Shown here piece by piece: positions 60,611-64,000 of a DNA stretch of 64,000 nt. The first letter of the stretch is position 1, and each line of letters starts with the position of its first letter. A program made the position numbers and the translations under genes. The DNA comes from Wenyingzhuangia heitensis. GTDB lineage: Bacteria > Bacteroidota > Bacteroidia > Flavobacteriales > Flavobacteriaceae. The notes beneath the pieces were generated by a model. That model ran no database searches. It saw only the letters and a program-made list of their open reading frames with translations, and was not told the origin of the DNA. Where the stretch lies: NCBI RefSeq assembly GCF_011762155.1, contig NZ_JAASQL010000005.1, positions 104,249 to 168,248 on the forward strand, in the 5' to 3' direction.

Positions 60611-62324
60611 AGGGATAGTAATGATTGGTTATTTACATTATCAGATTCTAAAGATTATTCTTTAATCACATACAGTCCTAAATATTGGAGAAAATTAGAT
60701 GTACCTCATAATTGGTCTATTGAAAGTATTTTTTTCTAAAAATTTAGAAGGTGCTACTGGTTTTATGCCAGGAGGTATTGGGTGGTATAGTAAAAAATTT
60801 AATACTCCCATAAACAAGAACCAAAAGCACTATGTTATTTTTGATGGTGTATACAACAACGCTGAGTTTTGGATTAACGGTATGCGCATAGGAAATCATC
60901 CTTATGGATATGCACCCATATATTATGATTTAACAGATGTATTAAAATCTAATTGAGAAGAAAACAGATTGTCTGTAAGAGTAGATCATAGTAGGTATAC
61001 CGATTCTCGTTGGTATACACGTTCTGGTATTTTTAGAAATGTACAATTATTAATTACAGATAAATTACACATTCCTGTACGAATACATATATAAAAATAG
61101 ACTATGTTAAAACTACACCAAGAAAAACCAGATTTGGGATACGTTCTATTCGTTTTGACAAAGACAAAGGATTTTATTTAAATGGTAAAAACAGAAAATT
61201 AAAGGAGTTTGTTTGCATCACGATGCTGGGATTGTTGGTGCTGCCTTAACCAAAGATGTTTGGAAACGTAGATTAGAATTGCTAAAAGAAGGAGGTTGTA
61301 ATGCTATCCGTATAGCTCACAATCCAGCTTCATGTGAGTTTTTGGACTTCTGTGATGTAGTAGTGTATAGTTACAAACCACATAAATACTATTATTTTAA
61401 AAAAACATATTCAAACAAAGCTATGATGGGGACAGAAAATGTACCTCGTTTGTACGAATGGAAAGCTGTAGTAGAAAGAGATTTTATTCCAGACTTGTTT
61501 TTATGGACTGGAGTTATTATATGGGAGAATGTAGAGCTAAGGATTGGCTAAGAAAAGTAACAAATTATGGTCCTTTAGACATTGCAGGTTTTCCTAGAGG
61601 ATCTTATTACATGTTTAAATCATTATGGAGAGATGATACTCCTGTAATAAGCATGTACACACAAACCCAAGCCAAGTCTATATACAAAGTAGATGTAAGT
61701 GGTAAAGTTGTAAAAAAGAAAAAAGGACATTGGGAATTAGCCCCAAGAGAATGGTAAAATGTAATTCCATATTGGAATTATAATAAAGGAGAACAAACCA
61801 TTGTAGAAGTCTATTCTAATTGTGAAAGTGTAGAGTTGTTTCAGAATGGAAAATTTTTGGGAACCCAATACCTAAAAAATCAAGAAGATTATACATACAA
61901 ATAGCCTGTGATCTATAAAAAAGGAAAATTAGTTGCTAAAGGAATAAAAAACGGAAAGAAAACAATTACAGTTTTAAAAACGGTAAACATACCTACAGAA
62001 ATTAAGGGCTGACAAAACAGAAGCCAATGCCAATAATACTGATGTTATAAACATAGTAGCTCAATTAATAGATAAACATGGGAATGAAGTTAAGAATACT
62101 GAGGATCAAATAACATTTAAAATTTCTGGAGAACACCGTTTTTTAGGAACAGATTGTGGTGACAGTACCAAGTTAAATGGTTTTAATAGTAAAACTGTAA
62201 ACACCAATTTCGGATAATGTTTATTAGCAATTCAAGCAACAAAAAAATAGCTAAAGTAACTGTTGTTGCTACAGAAAAAAACGGAAATGTAATTTCCAAA
62301 GAATTAACCGTATCATTTAAATAA
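60611..62324 (+). pseudogene. Degraded GH2 beta-galactosidase-like gene
   Basis: Recognisable glycoside hydrolase family 2 pieces lie in different frames in the normal order. The sugar-binding domain has RKLDVPHNWSIE, then GATGFMPGGIGWY and ARFWING-like AEFWINGMRIGNHPYGYAP. The barrel has [20 protein letters not shown] and [11 protein letters not shown]. The nucleophile region is [16 protein letters not shown] and the end is a DUF4982-like tail with TVVATEKNG. Lesions include a frameshift near 60728, TGA at 60954-60956, a frameshift near 61505, TAA at 61755-61757, TAG at 61902-61904 and TAA at 62215-62217. The segment with the catalytic acid/base Asn-Glu is missing after about 61345. Such enzymes belong to algal galactan loci. 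The length of about 570 codons is far below the usual 800-1000. Confidence 0.85.
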
Positions 62325-62332
62325 AACCAAAT

Positions 62333-63301
62333 ATGAATAAAGTGATAAAACTATTACCGTTTTTAGGATTAGTATCGTTAATCGTTCTAAAAACTCAAGC
62401 ATAAAATTTTCCAGTATCTGATCCAGATAATAAAGCCGGATGGAAATTGAATACAGAAGTAAGTGACGAATTTAATGCCCAAGAAATAAATAAAGACAGA
62501 TGGTATATTGTAGGAAAGTTCAAAAACGGAAAACCATTTTACAAACATCCAGACAAACCCAACAAAAAAGTTTGGAAAGGTAGAGCTCCTTCTCAATTTT
62601 CGAGACGTAACTATCGTTTAGAGAATGGAATATTAAAATTAGAAGCTCGTTGGGAATCAGATTTTCCGTTTAGTGATGAAATTAGAAAACCTGTTATTGA
62701 AAAACCATTACCATATAAAAACATTACAACAGCTTGCTTTATCAACAGAAAAGAATTTAAATACGGATACATAGAAATTAGAAGCAAAGCCATAGATGCA
62801 GAAATTACAAGTGGTTTTTGGTCTATGGGAAAGAATTTGGAATTTGATTTTTTTGAAATGTTTGATGATGGAAGAAAAAAGGAAAAGAATACTTGGATAC
62901 ACAGTTGTGGTGGTCCATTGGTGATTGGAAAAAACTTAAGAGGTAAACCTTCTTATACAGCACGAAAAGACATGGGATTCCGTGGAGCTAGTAATTTTCA
63001 TATATATGGAGTAGAGTGGAACGCAAACGGAATAAAATATTATATAGACGGAAAACTCTTTTCATCAGTAACTGCAGAGCAAGCAACAAAATGGGCAAAA
63101 GAAAATAGAGAAGTTGATGAAGATTACAAAGCTTATGTCGCTACCAATCCTATAAATCTATGGTTAGATATGGAAATATTTTCATGGAATGGTATGCCAG
63201 AAAGTAAAGAAGACTTAACCTTAAACGGAACACAGATACAAAAAGAAAAAGGAATTATGGATTTTGAGATTGATTATATTCGTGTTTGGCAAAAACAATA
63301 A
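62333..63301 (+). pseudogene. GH16 galactanase-like gene with a stop codon at the signal-peptide junction
   Basis: The ATG at 62333, nine bases after the GH2 remnant, opens a signal peptide (MNKVIKLLPFLGLVSLIVLK, then TQA). TAA at 62402-62404 follows exactly at the cleavage site, where CAA (Gln) is expected. After it the same frame continues without another lesion: NFPVSDPDNKAGWKL, then the GH16 fold with catalytic motif EFDFFE (ExDxxE) in KNLEFDFFEMFDDG and a normal ending IDYIRVWQKQ. The fold suits agar, porphyran or carrageenan. The downstream ATG at 62447 could give an unsecreted 284-residue protein. This is a fresh, single-base inactivation, or a sequencing error. Confidence 0.85.
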
Positions 63302-63395
63302 TCATTTAAAGAAGTGTTTTACAAGTTCCAATTTGTTTTTCTATCAGAATAAAGATGTGTATTTTTGACAACGAACATAAAATAGACAAACAAAT

Positions 63396-63677
63396 ATGAT
63401 ATCAGCAAACGAATATTTTGATGGAAATGTAAAATCATTAGCATATGAATCAGCAACAGGAAAATCTACATTAGGAGTAATGGAAGCTGGAGAGTATGAA
63501 TTCGCAACTTCTTTACACGAAACAATGAATGTTGTAGAAGGAGAAATGACCGTTAAATTGCCAGGATCTACAGAATGGGTAACTTATAAAGCAGGTGAAG
63601 CATACCAAATAGAAGCAAATGAAAAATTTCAAGTAAAAGTTTCAGGGCAAACTTCTTATTTATGTCAATATAAATAA
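63396..63677 (+). CDS. ppnP: Pyrimidine/purine nucleoside phosphorylase PpnP
   Basis: A 93-residue cupin of the DUF1255/PpnP family (E. coli PpnP has 94). Matching features are the opening NEYFDGNVKSLAYES, the middle TSLHETMNVVEGEMTVKLPG and the closing YKAGEAYQIEANEKFQVKV with TSYLCQY. In the family it splits nucleosides with phosphate to base and ribose-1-phosphate. It is a single gene with a terminator just after it, and it is separate from the decayed sugar-hydrolase genes. Confidence 0.93.
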   Translation: MISANEYFDGNVKSLAYESATGKSTLGVMEAGEYEFATSLHETMNVVEGEMTVKLPGSTEWVTYKAGEAYQIEANEKFQVKVSGQTSYLCQYK

Positions 63678-63696
63678 AAACAATTTCACTTTTTTT

Positions 63697-63727
63697 AAAA
63701 CCATCAATGTAATATTGATGGTTTTTT
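63697..63727 (+). terminator. Terminator after ppnP
   Basis: AAAACCATCAAT and ATTGATGGTTTT with a short loop and T-run, 20 bases after the stop. Confidence 0.85.
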
Positions 63728-64000
63728 ATTTTAATAATATAAGATGTAAAAGCTATATTTTAACTTTTAACTAATTAAAAGATGGAAATACTTATGTTTT
63801 ATAGAATGTTTAAATAATATTTAGAGTAATTAATAGATCTTATATTTGATATAGGCCAGTTATCTATTAAGTTTAAAACAACTTTATAATAACATAAAGA
63901 GTCCGTTAGAGCTTAATAAAATTCAGTTTAGGTGAATTAAAAGTAAAACAATTAACTATTACTCAGTGTGATTATTGTTACAACGTCCTTGTTTTAAATA
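63728..64000. other. AT-rich end of the window without recognised features
   Basis: There is no reading frame of useful length, no hairpin with T-run and no RNA gene that I can recognise. Confidence 0.5.

Noticed and set aside
60699..61757. Three separate short genes in the GH2 region
   Set aside because: Their translations are consecutive pieces of one GH2 protein split by frameshifts and stops; they are fragments of one pseudogene.
62447..63301. GH16 as an intact cytoplasmic enzyme starting at 62447
   Set aside because: A complete signal peptide lies in the same frame just upstream of one stop codon; loss by nonsense mutation is simpler, though translation from 62447 cannot be excluded.
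1..64000. tRNA or rRNA genes
   Set aside because: All intergenic stretches were read for cloverleaf ends (CCA, TTCGA-type T loops) and rRNA-like sequence; none was convincing.

Overview
The window is AT-rich, densely packed bacterial chromosome from a member of the Bacteroidota, almost certainly a marine flavobacterium (Flavobacteriaceae). Support: type IX secretion (T9SS) C-terminal signals, TonB-dependent receptors, a RemB/Wzi-like outer-membrane protein, an alternative complex III plus caa3-type oxidase operon, menaquinone genes, TAnnTTTG-type -7 promoter elements, A-rich leaders instead of Shine-Dalgarno sites, and the wreck of an algal-galactan (GH2 + GH16) locus. I cannot name the species. 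I see no tRNA, rRNA, CRISPR array, transposase or prophage.

Layout. 1-6.8 kb: envelope genes (partial lptD, divergent cell-wall amidase, MCE lipid-transport protein), a split membrane Fe-S oxidoreductase and menA. 6.9-11.7 kb: TonB receptor/PepSY metal-uptake-like operon headed by a small Cys-rich protein, then an SRPBCC protein. 11.7-16.5 kb: menC, a CPBP protease, a WbpD-like acetyltransferase, a RemB-like protein and DinB. 16.5-24.7 kb, mainly minus strand: era, a three-repeat secreted peptide, a NarL-type two-component pair, a LemA/TPM/BI-1 operon, MerR and an M23 peptidase; a rhodanese lies on plus. 24.8-35.4 kb: alaS, a hydrolase/LysR pair, an AraC regulator between long direct repeats, GSCFA-menE and a large outer-membrane receptor. 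35.5-39.7 kb minus: a secreted nuclease among three small paralogous unknown proteins, YebC and an acyl-CoA carboxylase beta subunit. 39.8-41.7 kb: FMN reductase/MarR/pirin operon with a clear candidate operator. 41.8-46.2 kb: two T9SS cargo proteins, an ECF sigma factor, a 56-residue protein and an MscS-like channel. 46.2-46.9 kb: a gene-free region with two copies of a double-hairpin element. 46.9-49.0 kb: ettA and a small SPOR-like protein. 49.1-60.4 kb: actABCDEF-coxBA. 60.6-63.3 kb: GH2 and GH16 pseudogenes. 63.4 kb: ppnP.

How the genes fit together. menA, menC and menE make menaquinone; the Fe-S oxidoreductase pair probably feeds it; ActA-F oxidises menaquinol and passes electrons through cytochrome c to CoxB/CoxA. 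LptD, MCE, the amidase, the M23 peptidase, the RemB-like protein and the receptors build or use the outer envelope.

Most novel-looking items: the duplicated 60-base double hairpin at 46.3/46.7 kb; the nuclease operon with three small paralogues; the direct repeats bracketing the AraC gene; the GH2/GH16 pseudogene pair, including a stop codon exactly at the signal-peptide junction; and the palindrome over the -33 element of the MarR operon. No complete, clearly new multi-gene system could be demonstrated.
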